From Streptomyces sp. Sge12 (lineage in GTDB: Bacteria; Actinomycetota; Actinomycetes; Streptomycetales; Streptomycetaceae), in NCBI RefSeq assembly GCF_002080455.1, contig NZ_CP020555.1, positions 1,984,001-2,048,000 on the forward strand: a DNA stretch of 64,000 nt, read 5' to 3'. The translations under genes and the position numbers were made by a program. The notes under the pieces were generated by a model, which saw only the letters and a list, made by a program, of their open reading frames with translations, did no database searches and had not been told where the DNA came from. Below, in pieces: positions 33,535 through 41,229 of this stretch (position 1 is its first letter; each line of letters starts with the position of its first letter).

Positions 33535-36090
33535 TCACAGGCGCGGGTCGACCGGCTCCGACTCCAGCGCGAGCACCGCGAACACCGCCTCGTGGACCCG
33601 CCACAGCGGCTCCTCGGCCGCCAGCCGGTCCAGCGCCTCCAGCCCGAGCGCGTACTCGCGCAGGGCGAGCGAGCGCTTGTGCCCGAGGAACCGGTCGCGC
33701 AGCCGCTCCAGCTGGTCGGGACGGGTGTACTCCGGGCCGTAGATGATCCGCAGGTACTCGCGCCCGCGCACCTTCACCCCGGGCTGGACCAGCCGGCCCT
33801 TGCCGTCCCGGGCGTACGCCTGGAGCGGCTTGACGACCATGCCCTCGCCGCCGGCGGCCGTCAGCTCCAGCCACCAGTCGGTGCCGGCCCGTACGGAGTC
33901 CTCGTCCGCGGTGTCCACCAGGATCCGGCCGGTGCGGCGCAGCAGTCCGGTGCCGGCCGCCTCGTCGGCGGCCACCAGGCGGTCCAGCCAGAACAGCTGC
34001 TCGTCGTGGGGCACGGCGGCCAGCGACCGCCCGGCCACCGCCAGCAGCTGGAACGGCGCGAAGCGTACGCCGTCCAGCCCGTCGGTGGTCCAGCAGTAGC
34101 GGCGGTAGGCCTCGGTGAAGGCGGCCGCGTCGGTGGCCCGGCCCCGCTGGCGCTCCAGCAGGTCGCCGGTGTCGACGCCCCGGGCGGCGGCCGCCTCCAG
34201 AGCGGCGAGGGCGCCGGGGAAGACGGCGCCGGAGGCCGCGCCGACGGCGGCGTACTGGTTGCGCAGCAGGCCGGCGGACTTCAGGGACCAGGGCAGGATC
34301 TCCCCGTCGAGCAGCAGCCAGTCGGTGCCGAGCTCCTCCCACAGGCCTGCATCGGTGATCGCCGAGCGCAGCCGGGTCAGGACCTCCTCGGTGACCTCGG
34401 GCTCCTTGAAGAACGGCCGCCCGGTGCGGGTGTGGACCGATCCGGTCGGGCCGTCGACCCCGAAGCGGTTGCGGGCCGCGTCGGCGTCCTTGCAGACCAG
34501 GACGGTGGCGCGGGAGCCCATGTGCTTCTCCTCGCACACCACCTGGGCGATGCCGTCCGCGCGGTACTGCGCGAAGGCCTCGGCCGGGTGCTCCAAGTAG
34601 CCGTCCTCCCGCGAGGTCGCGGTCGGCGCCATGGTCGGCGGCAGGTACGGGACGAGGCGGGGGTCCACGGCGAAGCGGCTCATGACCTCCAGGGCCGCCG
34701 CGGCGTTCTCCTCGCGCACGGTGACGTTGCCCAGGTGCCGGGTCTCCACGACCCGGCGGCCGTGCACGTCGGCCAGGTCGAGCGGCCGTCCGTCGTGCCC
34801 GCCGGGCGCCTCGGCGGCGAGCGGCTTGACCGGCTCGTACCAGACCTTCTCGGCCGGTACGTCGACCAGTTCGCGCTCGGGCCAGCGCAGGGCGGTCATC
34901 CGGCCGCCGAAGACGGCGCCGGTGTCGAGGCAGATGGTGTTGTTGATCCAGGTCGTGTCCGGGACCGGGGTGTGACCGTAGACCACGGCGGCCTTGCCGC
35001 GGTAGTCCTCGGCCCACGGGTAGCGCACGGGCAGGCCGAACTCGTCGGTCTCGCCGGTGGTCTCTCCGTACAGGGCGTGCGAGCGGACCCGGCCGGAGGT
35101 GCGGCCGTGGTACTTCTCCGGCAGACCGGCGTGGCAGACCACCAGCCTGCCGCCGTCGAGGACGTAGTGGCTGACGAGGCCGCGGATGAACTCCCGTACC
35201 TCCTGGACGAACTCCTCCGGCTCCCCCTCCAGCTGCTCGATGGTCTCGGCGAGGCCGTGGGTCCGCTGGACCTTGGAGCCCTTCAGGTAACGGCCGAGCT
35301 TGTTCTCGTGGTTCCCCGGCACGCACAGGGCGTTGCCGGACTTGACCATGCCCATCACGCGGCGCAGGACGCCGGGGCTGTCGGGGCCCCGGTCGACGAG
35401 GTCGCCGACGAAGACGGCGGTGCGGCCCGCGGGGTGGACGCCGTCCTCGTAGCCGAGCTTTGCGAGCAGGGTCTCCAGTTCGGAGGAACAGCCGTGGATG
35501 TCGCCGACGATGTCGAAGGGGCCGGTGAGGTGGGTGAGGTCGTTGAACCGCTTCTCCAGGACGACCTCCGCGGTCTCGGCCTCCTCGACCGAGCGCAGCA
35601 CGTGGACCTTGCGGAAGCCCTCGCGCTCCAGACCGCGCAGCGAGCGCCGCAGGTCGCGGCGGTGCCGCTGGATGACCGCGCGGGGCAGGCCGGCGCGGTC
35701 GGGGCGGCCGGCGTTGCGCTCGGCGCAGACCTGCTCGGGCATGTCCAGGACGATGGCGATCGGCAGGACGTCGTGCTCGCGGGCGAGCCGGATCAGCTGC
35801 CGGCGGGCGTCGGCCTGGACGCTGGTGGCGTCGACGACGGTGAGGCGGCCGGCGGCGAGGCGCTTGCCCGCGATGTAGTGCAGGACGTCGAAGGCGTCCC
35901 GGCTGGCGCTCTGGTCGTTCTCGTCGTCGCTGACCAGGCCCCGGCAGTAGTCGGAGGAGATGACCTCGGTGGGCTTGAAGTGCTTGCGGGCGAAGGTGGA
36001 CTTGCCCGATCCGGTGGCTCCGATCAGGACGACGAGGGACAGGTCGGTGACGGGAAGGGTGCGCGTACGGGGGGTCTCGGTGCTGGTCAT
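33535..36090 (-). CDS. pnkp: Polynucleotide kinase-phosphatase-ligase (bacterial Pnkp, RNA repair)
   Basis: 851 aa, close to the roughly 870 of Clostridium thermocellum Pnkp. Three domains in order: 5'-kinase with P-loop GATGSGKST at 24-32; 2',3'-phosphatase of the calcineurin type with GDIHG at 196-200, GDLVDRG at 229-235 and GNHE near 259; adenylyltransferase (ligase) domain with Lys522 in EEKHMGSR. With Hen1 it repairs RNAs cut by ribotoxins and leaves a methylated 3' end at the seam. The ATG at 36090 overlaps the hen1 stop as ATGA. The same frame stays open to 37932, but upstream of 36090 it is only a shadow of hen1. Confidence 0.93.
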   Translation of the reverse strand: MTSTETPRTRTLPVTDLSLVVLIGATGSGKSTFARKHFKPTEVISSDYCRGLVSDDENDQSASRDAFDVLHYIAGKRLAAGRLTVVDATSVQADARRQLIRLAREHDVLPIAIVLDMPEQVCAERNAGRPDRAGLPRAVIQRHRRDLRRSLRGLEREGFRKVHVLRSVEEAETAEVVLEKRFNDLTHLTGPFDIVGDIHGCSSELETLLAKLGYEDGVHPAGRTAVFVGDLVDRGPDSPGVLRRVMGMVKSGNALCVPGNHENKLGRYLKGSKVQRTHGLAETIEQLEGEPEEFVQEVREFIRGLVSHYVLDGGRLVVCHAGLPEKYHGRTSGRVRSHALYGETTGETDEFGLPVRYPWAEDYRGKAAVVYGHTPVPDTTWINNTICLDTGAVFGGRMTALRWPERELVDVPAEKVWYEPVKPLAAEAPGGHDGRPLDLADVHGRRVVETRHLGNVTVREENAAAALEVMSRFAVDPRLVPYLPPTMAPTATSREDGYLEHPAEAFAQYRADGIAQVVCEEKHMGSRATVLVCKDADAARNRFGVDGPTGSVHTRTGRPFFKEPEVTEEVLTRLRSAITDAGLWEELGTDWLLLDGEILPWSLKSAGLLRNQYAAVGAASGAVFPGALAALEAAAARGVDTGDLLERQRGRATDAAAFTEAYRRYCWTTDGLDGVRFAPFQLLAVAGRSLAAVPHDEQLFWLDRLVAADEAAGTGLLRRTGRILVDTADEDSVRAGTDWWLELTAAGGEGMVVKPLQAYARDGKGRLVQPGVKVRGREYLRIIYGPEYTRPDQLERLRDRFLGHKRSLALREYALGLEALDRLAAEEPLWRVHEAVFAVLALESEPVDPRL

Positions 36091-37622
36091 GCTGCCTCGC
36101 CCTCCTTCGGGGTATCGGTGCCGGTGCCTGCGGCGGAGCCCGCGGCGTCGGTGGATTCGGCGGATTCGGTGGTGTCGCTGGTGTCGTGCTGGGTGAAGAC
36201 GGCCATCTGCGTCGGCGGCCCCACCTCGGGGTCGTCGTCGCCGACGGGCACGTACCGCACCCCGTAGCCGTGGCGCCGCGCGACCTCGTCGGCCCAGGCG
36301 CGGAACTCCTCGCGGGTCCACTCGAAGCGGTGGTCGCCGTGGCGGACGTGCCCGGCGGGCAGCGTCTCCCAGCGCACGTTGTACTCGACGTTCGGGGTGG
36401 TGACGAGCACCGTCCGGGGGCGGGCCGAGCCGAACACCGCGTACTCCAGCGCGGGCAGCCGCTCCGGGTCCAGGTGCTCGATGACCTCGCTGAGCACGGC
36501 CGCGTCGTAGCCGGCCAGCCGCTTGTCGGTGTAGGCGAGCGAGCCTTGCAGGAGCGTGAGGCGCGAGCTCTGGCGCTCGCCCATCCGATCCAGCCGCAGC
36601 CGCCGGGCCGCGATGTTCAGCGCCCGCACGGACACGTCCATACCGACGATCTCGGTGTGGGCCGGGTCCTTCAACAGTGCCTGGAGCAGCTGTCCCTGGC
36701 CGCAGCCGAGGTCCAGCACCCGCTGGGCGCCGGCGGCGCGCAGCGCGGCGAGGATCGCCTCGCGCCGCTGCACGGCGAGCGGCACGGGCCGCTCCTCCGT
36801 GTCGCGGTTCTCGTCCACGGCGTTGTCGAGCTCCTCGACCTCGCTGCCGTCGGCCTCGGCGAGGCGGACCAGTTCCAGGCGCTCGATGGCCTCCTGGGTC
36901 AGCCGCTTGTGGCGGGCCAGGTAGCGGGAGGTGATCAGCCCGTTCTCGGGGTGGGCGGCGAGCCAGCCGTCCCCGGCGCGCAGCAGCTTGTCCACCTCGT
37001 CCGGGGAGATCCAGTAGTGCTTGGCGTCGTCGAGCACCGGCAGCAGCACGTAGAGCTGCCGCAGGGCGTCGGCCAGGCGCAGTTCGCCCTCCAGGACGAG
37101 CCGTACGTAGCGGGAGTCGCCCCACTCGGGGAACTGCTCGTCGAGCGGTACGGCCTCGGCCTGTACGAGGTCCCAGCCGAGCGGCTCGAACAGCCGGTGC
37201 ACCAGCTGCGCGCCTCCGCGGGCGGGCAGGACCGGGACCTCGATGCGCAGCGGCCGGGCCTGCTCCGCGAGCTCCGGGCGGGCGGCGCACCGGCCCTGGA
37301 GGGCGGTGCGGAACACTCCGCCGAGCGCGACGGCGAGCAGCGAGGACGCGGCGTACGGCCGGTCGTTCACGTACTGCGCGAGCGCGGCGTCCGGCGCCCC
37401 GCCACGGCCCTTGCCCCGGCCGCGCCGCACGAGCGCGACGGGGTCGACCTCCAGCAGGAGGGCCGCCGTGCACCGCTGGACCGAGGCCTCGGGGTAGAAC
37501 ACGTGGGCGGTGCCGTGGGAGGTGGAGAACGCCTGCGTCTTCCCGGGGTGCTTGTGCAGCACATGGCCCAGGTCGGTCGCGGGTCGTTCGGGGGAGCCGG
37601 TGGTGGAGATCGTCAGGAACAC
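36087..37622 (-). CDS. hen1: 3'-terminal RNA ribose 2'-O-methyltransferase Hen1
   Basis: 511 aa. The N-terminal 240 residues are the bacterial Hen1 domain needed for Pnkp ligase activation; the C-terminal half is the methyltransferase. The AdoMet site is VLDLGCGQG (302-310). The metal-binding signature is EVIEHLD (379-385) together with the His residues of GHVRHGDHRFEW. It methylates the 2'-OH of the damaged 3' end before Pnkp seals the break, protecting it from a second cut. The start is GTG at 37622 with no evident ribosome-binding site. A Ser/Thr/Asp/Gly-rich C-terminal tail of about 40 residues looks unstructured. Confidence 0.93.
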   Translation of the reverse strand: MFLTISTTGSPERPATDLGHVLHKHPGKTQAFSTSHGTAHVFYPEASVQRCTAALLLEVDPVALVRRGRGKGRGGAPDAALAQYVNDRPYAASSLLAVALGGVFRTALQGRCAARPELAEQARPLRIEVPVLPARGGAQLVHRLFEPLGWDLVQAEAVPLDEQFPEWGDSRYVRLVLEGELRLADALRQLYVLLPVLDDAKHYWISPDEVDKLLRAGDGWLAAHPENGLITSRYLARHKRLTQEAIERLELVRLAEADGSEVEELDNAVDENRDTEERPVPLAVQRREAILAALRAAGAQRVLDLGCGQGQLLQALLKDPAHTEIVGMDVSVRALNIAARRLRLDRMGERQSSRLTLLQGSLAYTDKRLAGYDAAVLSEVIEHLDPERLPALEYAVFGSARPRTVLVTTPNVEYNVRWETLPAGHVRHGDHRFEWTREEFRAWADEVARRHGYGVRYVPVGDDDPEVGPPTQMAVFTQHDTSDTTESAESTDAAGSAAGTGTDTPKEGEAA

Positions 37623-37693
37623 ACGACCGATTGTGGCTGGTCAACCGCCCCGCCTGCCTCTGCTTTTTCGGCTCCCTCCGGCCCGGCCCGGCC

Positions 37694-38608
37694 CTACGGC
37701 CGCCGGTCCGGCAGGAGGGCTCCGAGGGCGGCGATGTGTTCCGGTCCGATGCGGCAGCAGCCGCCGACGAGGCGGGCGCCGGCGGCGCGCCAGGCCTGCA
37801 GGGGCCAGGGGGCGGGGGCTTCGGGGGTGTGCCAGGTCCCGGTGGCGGCGTCCCAGACCGAGCCGTCGTTGGGGTAGGCCAGCAGCGGTCCGGCGGTGAC
37901 GGCGGCCGCCGCGCGGAGGGCGGGCAGCACATCGGCGGGGTCGCAGCAGTTGACGCCGACCGCGATGACCTGGGGGGAGGCGGCGGCGAGGGCGAAGGCC
38001 TCCGGGAGGGGGTTGCCGGCCCGTGTGCGGCCGGCGGCCACCGTGTACGAGAGCCAGGCGGGGGCGCCGGTCTCCGCGAGGACCGTGAGCAGCGCCTCGG
38101 CCTCGTCGGTGTCGGGGATCGTCTCCACGGCCAGGACGTCGGGGCCGGCGGCGAGCAGGGCTTCGATGCGGGGCCGGTGGAAGGCGGCGAGCCGCCGCAC
38201 GCTCAGGCCGTACCGGCCGCGGTACTCGGAGCCGTCCGCGAGCACCGCACCGTACGGGCCCACGGAGGCGGCCACCCACACCTCGTGGTCGGCGGCCTCG
38301 GCGGCCCGGGCGGCGAGGTGCACGCTGCGGTGCAGCAGGGCGGTGGTCTCGGCGCGGTCGTGGCCGTGGGCCGCGAAGGCCTCGTAACCGACCTGGTAGC
38401 TGGCGGTGATCAGTACCTCGGCGCCGGCCCGGGCGTAGGCCGTGTGGGCGGCCTCCACCTGGTCCGGGCGCTCGGCGAGCACCCGGCCCGACCAGAGGCC
38501 GCCGGACAGGTCGCAGCCCTGGGCGGCGAGCTGGTTGCTGAGCCCGCCGTCCAGGAGCAAGGCCCGGTGGGCCAGGGCCCGGGCGAGCGGGCCGGATGCG
38601 CGGGGCAC
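37694..38608 (-). CDS. mmuM: Homocysteine S-methyltransferase
   Basis: 304 aa, the usual MmuM size. A (beta/alpha)8 barrel starting LLLDGGLSNQLAAQG. Zinc ligands are the Cys of GVNCCDP and the pair in GGCCRIGP. The enzyme makes methionine from homocysteine using S-methylmethionine or AdoMet as donor. Start: GTG at 38608, preceded by AGGAGG at 5 nt; the open frame runs up to 38740 only because it crosses the inverted-repeat element. That 178-bp element, whose edge is 9 nt from the ribosome site, forms its leader. The gap to hen1 is 71 bp; both are transcribed leftwards. Confidence 0.9.
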   Translation of the reverse strand: MPRASGPLARALAHRALLLDGGLSNQLAAQGCDLSGGLWSGRVLAERPDQVEAAHTAYARAGAEVLITASYQVGYEAFAAHGHDRAETTALLHRSVHLAARAAEAADHEVWVAASVGPYGAVLADGSEYRGRYGLSVRRLAAFHRPRIEALLAAGPDVLAVETIPDTDEAEALLTVLAETGAPAWLSYTVAAGRTRAGNPLPEAFALAAASPQVIAVGVNCCDPADVLPALRAAAAVTAGPLLAYPNDGSVWDAATGTWHTPEAPAPWPLQAWRAAGARLVGGCCRIGPEHIAALGALLPDRRP

Positions 38609-38627
38609 TGCTGCCTCCTGGGGGTGT

Positions 38628-38805
38628 CGTGCCGATCGGGCCGGATCAGGGAGCGGGGTCCGGAGCCATGGGGTCTCCCCGGGCCCGCCAGGGCCGAGGG
38701 GAAGGATCGCAAGGCGGACGAGGGAGTCGATGCGGAGCATCGCCGACCGAGGACAGCGCGGCGAGGCGCGGTGCCGCGCCCCGCGAGCCCGGCCCGATCG
38801 GCACG
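38628..38805. repeat. 178-bp structured element bounded by 17-bp perfect inverted repeats
   Basis: CGTGCCGATCGGGCCGG (38628-38644) is the exact reverse complement of 38789-38805. Inside are shorter perfect hairpins: CGATGC-GGA-GCATCG (38728-38742) and GGCGCGG-TG-CCGCGCC (38765-38780). The element fills the whole gap between the luciferase-like gene, whose stop begins 3 bp outside, and the ribosome site of mmuM. It could be a MITE-like mobile repeat, a strong terminator or a structured mmuM leader. No target-site duplication was found. Confidence 0.75.
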
Positions 38806-38807
38806 GC

Positions 38808-39731
38808 CTAGCGGAGCTGGGCGAGCACGTGGGCGGAGATCAGCTCCAGGTGGTCCAGGTCGTCCAGGTCGAGCAGCTGGAGGTAGATGCGGGAGGAGCC
38901 GATGGCGCCGTAGGCGCCGATCTTCTCCACGACCTCGGCCGGGGAGCCGGCCAGGCCGTTGGCCTTGAGCTCGTCCACGTCGCGGCCGATGGCGGCGGCC
39001 CGGCGGGCCACCTCGGCGTCGTCCTTGCCCACGCACACGACGAGGGCGTTGGAGCAGCGCAGGTCGTCGGCCTTGCGGCCGGCTTCCTCGGCGGCCTCCC
39101 GGACCCGGCCGAACTGCCGCTCGCTGTCCGCGATCGACGCGAAGGGCATGTTGAACTCGTCCGCGTACTGCGCGGCGAGCCGCGGGGTGCGCCGGGCGCC
39201 GTGGCCGCCGATGAGGACGGGCACCTTGGTCTGGGCGGGCTTGGGGAGCGCGGGCGAGTTCTCCACCCGGTAGTGCTTGCCCGCGTAGTCGAAGGTGGCA
39301 CCGGGCTCGGTGGCCCACAGACCGGTGATGACGGCCAGCTGCTCCTCCAGCCGGGACATCCGGTCCGCCGGGAAGGGGATGCCGTACGCCTTGTGCTCGT
39401 CCTCGAACCAGCCCGCGCCGAGGCCCAGTTCGACGCGGCCGCCGGACATCCGGTCGACCTGGGCCACCTGGATGGCGAGGACGCCGGGCAGCCGGAAGGT
39501 GCCGGCCGTCATCAGCGTGCCGAGGCGGATCCGCTTGGTCTCCCGGGCCAGGCCCGCGAGGGTGATCCAGGCGTCGGTGGGTCCGGGCAGGCCGTCGGCG
39601 GAGCCCATCCGCAGATAGTGGTCGGATCGGAAGAACGCATCGAAGCCCAGGTCCTCGGTGGCCTTCGCGACGGTCAGGAGGGTGTCGTAGCTCGCGCCCT
39701 GCTGGGGCTCGGTGAAAATGCGGAGATCCAT
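38808..39731 (-). CDS. Luciferase-like monooxygenase, F420-dependent type
   Basis: 307 aa TIM-barrel flavin/F420 oxidoreductase. N-terminal MDLRIFTEP and FDAFFRSDHYLRMG are followed by the conserved RMSGGRVELGLGAGWFEDEH and VPVLIGGHGARRTPRLAAQY segments. The actinobacterial subgroup with this pattern usually binds F420 rather than FMN. Substrate unknown. Start: ATG at 39731 with GGGGG directly upstream; the frame continues to 39995 without family similarity. The gene ends 3 bp from the inverted-repeat element and is divergent from the small gene at 39933. Confidence 0.87.
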   Translation of the reverse strand: MDLRIFTEPQQGASYDTLLTVAKATEDLGFDAFFRSDHYLRMGSADGLPGPTDAWITLAGLARETKRIRLGTLMTAGTFRLPGVLAIQVAQVDRMSGGRVELGLGAGWFEDEHKAYGIPFPADRMSRLEEQLAVITGLWATEPGATFDYAGKHYRVENSPALPKPAQTKVPVLIGGHGARRTPRLAAQYADEFNMPFASIADSERQFGRVREAAEEAGRKADDLRCSNALVVCVGKDDAEVARRAAAIGRDVDELKANGLAGSPAEVVEKIGAYGAIGSSRIYLQLLDLDDLDHLELISAHVLAQLR

Positions 39732-39932
39732 ACCCCCATCCTGCCCTCCCGCCCCGGCAGGGTGAATCTCCGTCAACCGGACGGTCCACCCCCGGGCGCG
39801 CCAGTGACCGGCCCGGACGGGGATCGTTTGCTCGGACGGAGCCGGACCGCCCGGCCCGCGCGCCGGCGGCGTCCCGCCGGTGCGTCCACCGCCCCCTTCC
39901 GCCTTGGAAGGGCCAGGGCCGAGGAGGCCGCC

Positions 39933-40178
39933 ATGTCCCACGAGGCCGTGCCGGAGACCCGCCGACACACCGGACCGACCGGACAGGCAGCACACGACGA
40001 AGCAGGTCAGGAGCCCGCGGTACCCGCTCAGGGCGGCGCCGCTCCGCAGGGCCTGCTGCAGCAGATGGAAGAACTGATGGCGGCGCTGAACGCCGACCTG
40101 TCACAGCTCGACGCCGATCTCCAGGCCTCCACGGACCGCACCCCCGAGGGCGAGCGGCCGTCCTCCCGGTCGTCCTGA
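39933..40178 (+). CDS. Small acidic protein with a predicted coiled-coil helix, unknown function
   Basis: 81 aa. A textbook ribosome site GAGGAGG lies six nt before the ATG, which strongly supports translation. The first 37 residues are polar and rich in Gly, Gln and Ala. Residues 38-66 (APQGLLQQMEELMAALNADL then SQLDADLQAS) are a strongly amphipathic helix with Leu at heptad-like spacing. A Ser/Arg tail ends it. No signal peptide, no Cys, no family recognised. The C-terminus lacks the GGE/GGQ of the ubiquitin-like Pup. It stands alone, divergent from the luciferase-like gene. Confidence 0.6.
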   Translation: MSHEAVPETRRHTGPTGQAAHDEAGQEPAVPAQGGAAPQGLLQQMEELMAALNADLSQLDADLQASTDRTPEGERPSSRSS

Positions 40179-40225
40179 CCGTACGGGTCCCGCCGCGCAC
40201 GGCGGGACCCCACCTGTGCCGCCGC

Positions 40226-40711
40226 TCAGGCCACGCCCGAGGCCGACCCCCGCTCGCGGACCGTCATGCGGCGCAGGATCGCCCGCACCCGGTCGCTCGA
40301 TTCGTCCGCCGCGTCGATCGACTCTATGCACTGCCAGTACAAGGACTCGTCGTCCGTCCCGCAGGCCACCCCGACCAGGGCTATCCCCACTTCGCCCAGC
40401 AGCGCCTGGAGTCCGAGCAGTGCCTGCCGGATGTCCGACACCTCGCTCAACTGCGCTGCCCGCGGCGGATACTCGGGCGCGCTGCCCTCTCCGCGCAGGG
40501 CCGCCCGGTCGAGCACCCCGCAGCCTCTTCCTCCCGCTTCCCCCAGTCCCCGTGCCTCCGATCTCAGCTCCGGCGGCCCGGTGACCGCCAGATAGCTCCC
40601 TACGCCTTGTGCGAGCGCCTGCGCCTGCCAGGCCTCGCCCACGATGTCCCACGCAGCCCCACTCTGTGCCAGCGCGTGCCGGCCGGCCGCGATGAGCCGT
40701 ACCGCATCCAT
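40226..40711 (-). CDS. Streptomyces-type conserved protein of unknown function (possibly DUF6099)
   Basis: 161 aa. ATG at 40711 with GGGGGA six nt upstream. The N-terminal MDAVRLIAAGRHALAQS and AWDIVGEAWQAQALAQGVGS segments are helical, as is the C-terminal half (IRQALLGLQALLGEVGIALV, then ESIDAADESSDRVRAILRRM). I recall similar proteins under DUF6099 in Streptomyces, but that is memory rather than a search result. No membrane segments or catalytic motifs. It converges with the small gene at 39933 after a 47-bp gap. Role unknown. Confidence 0.7.
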   Translation of the reverse strand: MDAVRLIAAGRHALAQSGAAWDIVGEAWQAQALAQGVGSYLAVTGPPELRSEARGLGEAGGRGCGVLDRAALRGEGSAPEYPPRAAQLSEVSDIRQALLGLQALLGEVGIALVGVACGTDDESLYWQCIESIDAADESSDRVRAILRRMTVRERGSASGVA

Positions 40712-40833
40712 ATGCCGTCCCCCGTCCGCACGACATCCGCCATCCTCACCACTACCCAGAGTGAGGGCAACGAGTCAGTAAAGCCAGGGGTATTCGGAAA
40801 ATGTGGACAGAAACGTGATTGTGGATGAGTCCA

Positions 40834-41229
40834 TCACTCCGAAGAGTGACGATTCGGCCTCGATGGGCCCGGAACGGGGAAGCGGAGTTCGTTCCTCTCG
40901 ATCTTCGCGGCGAGCGCATCGAGCACATCCACCCCGAGAACCTCACAGAACTGCAGCAGATACGCCAGCACGTCGGCCACCTCATCGGCCACGCGATGGG
41001 CGGATTCCGGCTTCTCCATGACCTTCGCCGACTGTTCGGGGGTCAGCCACTGGAAGATCTCGACCAGTTCGGACGCCTCCACGCTCAGCGCCACGGCCAG
41101 GTTCTTGGGCGTGTGGTACGGCTCCCAGCCGCGCGCCGCCGCGAACTGCGCGAGCCGGCGCTGCAGTCGGTCCAGCCGTTCCTCCGGCCGCCGCTCGGGC
41201 GACCGGGGCGGCTCCTGCGTCTCGTTCAT
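40834..41229 (-). CDS. MazG-like nucleotide pyrophosphohydrolase
   Basis: 131 aa, all-alpha NTP pyrophosphatase of the MazG / dCTPase (XTP3-transactivated A) group. The metal-binding pattern ExxE...ExxD is EASELVEIFQW and then DEVADVLAYLL. It cleaves non-canonical or surplus dNTPs to monophosphates; the short single-domain form is typical of dCTPase-like members. The ATG at 41229 overlaps the stop of the ATPase gene as ATGA, so the two are coupled. A small hairpin (TCACTC-CGAA-GAGTGA, 40834-40849) covers its stop codon. Confidence 0.87.
   Translation of the reverse strand: MNETQEPPRSPERRPEERLDRLQRRLAQFAAARGWEPYHTPKNLAVALSVEASELVEIFQWLTPEQSAKVMEKPESAHRVADEVADVLAYLLQFCEVLGVDVLDALAAKIERNELRFPVPGPSRPNRHSSE

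Noticed and set aside
33535..37932. Single 1465-codon frame suggesting a giant Pnkp fusion
   Set aside because: Only the part below 36090 is Pnkp. Upstream, Hen1 is encoded in another frame with intact AdoMet and EVIEHLD motifs, and the ATGA overlap marks the true Pnkp start.
38628..38805. Known SAM riboswitch before mmuM
   Set aside because: The conserved cores of the SAM-I/IV classes that I can recall are not seen; only the inverted-repeat architecture is supported.
39933..40178. Prokaryotic ubiquitin-like protein Pup
   Set aside because: Length and charge are similar, but the C-terminus lacks GGE/GGQ and no proteasome genes are near.
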